Shown here in pieces: positions 63,816-64,000 of a stretch of 64,000 nucleotides of DNA (positions are counted from its first letter, which is position 1; every line of letters begins with the position of its first letter). Below the pieces are notes generated by a model. It saw nothing but the letters and a program-made list of their open reading frames with translations, made no database searches and was not told the DNA's origin. The position numbers and the translations under genes are program-made. The stretch is taken from contig NZ_JALAZE010000001.1 of the NCBI RefSeq assembly GCF_022809095.1, forward strand, positions 124,001 to 188,000, in the 5' to 3' direction. The stretch comes from Bacillus kexueae. GTDB taxonomy: Bacteria; Bacillota; Bacilli; Bacillales; Aeribacillaceae.

Positions 63816-63939
63816 TTGAAATGTAGGAAAACTTTTATTTCTCTTTCAATTTTTGAGCATATAAAAATACTTTCTGATAATCCGATATATACCAGGGGCG
63901 GTCTCAATATTAAGTCGGTAAAGGAGAGTATGGAAAACA

Positions 63940-64000
63940 GTGAATCTACTAAAAAAAGCACCATTTATCGTAAGAATCATTTTACTGACCACTGTTTTAT
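63940..64000 (+). CDS. Start of a gene running off the window, N-terminal membrane segment
   Basis: GTG at 63940 opens a frame NLLKKAPFIVRIILLTTVL that looks like a membrane anchor or first helix. AAAGGAGAG lies upstream at rather long spacing; an ATG at 63930 in another frame is also open to the window end but gives a less natural sequence. Too short to identify; in B. subtilis the kinC sensor kinase lies in this neighbourhood. Confidence 0.35.
   Translation, partial: MNLLKKAPFIVRIILLTTVL

Overview
The window looks like chromosomal DNA of a low-GC, endospore-forming member of the Bacillaceae. The evidence is the gene content (RNase J1, RpoY, MreBH, three YjcZ-type small sporulation proteins, RocR/RocD, the pdhABCD operon, an SR1P peptide), strong AGGAGG-type ribosome binding sites, frequent TTG/GTG starts and many U-tailed hairpin terminators. 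The order speA - SR1 - pdhDCBA - ykyA - def - ykrA - rpoY - rnjA - ktrC - ykqA - mreBH follows the speA-to-mreBH part of the Bacillus subtilis map as I recall it, with blocks of accessory genes inserted. No rRNA, tRNA, prophage, full insertion sequence or CRISPR array was seen.

Layout. 1-8.3 kb: a cut-off nitronate monooxygenase-like gene, the speA decarboxylase, the SR1/SR1P dual-function RNA with two CcpN-type operators, small conserved hypotheticals, a polysaccharide deacetylase lipoprotein and an OpuD-like betaine transporter. 8.3-11.2 kb: rocD and rocR, divergent, with a textbook sigma-54 promoter and RocR sites. 11.4-16.4 kb: pdhABCD on the minus strand, then about 900 bp without a recognisable gene. 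17.3-23.4 kb: ykyA, a yjcZ gene, def between two ~300-bp direct repeats, ykrA, a 23-codon basic peptide gene, rpoY and rnjA. 23.4-33 kb: a LysE exporter with its Lrp regulator, a two-component/ABC-2 export locus of the LnrJKLMN type with a paired TGAC-N4-GTCA operator, and a second ABC-2 exporter with a TetR repressor and a palindromic operator. 33-42 kb: a type I toxin-like small gene, ktrC, ykqA, a hotdog thioesterase, a K+ channel, a DUF350 / glutathionylspermidine-synthase-like / lipoprotein trio, a HAD hydrolase and topB. 42-47 kb: two divergent yjcZ genes, DoxX, a glutaredoxin-like protein, a Crp/Fnr regulator and a chemoreceptor. 47-54 kb: a seven-gene operon coupling a YnjBCD-like ABC importer to a TVP38 membrane protein, a CDP-alcohol phosphatidyltransferase and a flavin disulfide oxidoreductase. 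54-64 kb: two alpha/beta hydrolases, exoA, small and secreted proteins, a second BCCT transporter, DinB and GNAT proteins, mreBH and an FbpA-like gene.

The most striking feature outside the genes is an interspersed repeat of about 175 bp (family B, eight copies, all in one orientation). Seven of the eight abut the U-tract side of a rho-independent terminator of a minus-strand transcript, a placement that suggests terminator-directed insertion. Two other repeat groups (family A, with AAGGCTGTTTTC-type inverted ends, and family C, with GCGACTC/GAGTCGC-type ends) fill most other intergenic gaps. All identifications were made by reading the sequence; no database search was run.
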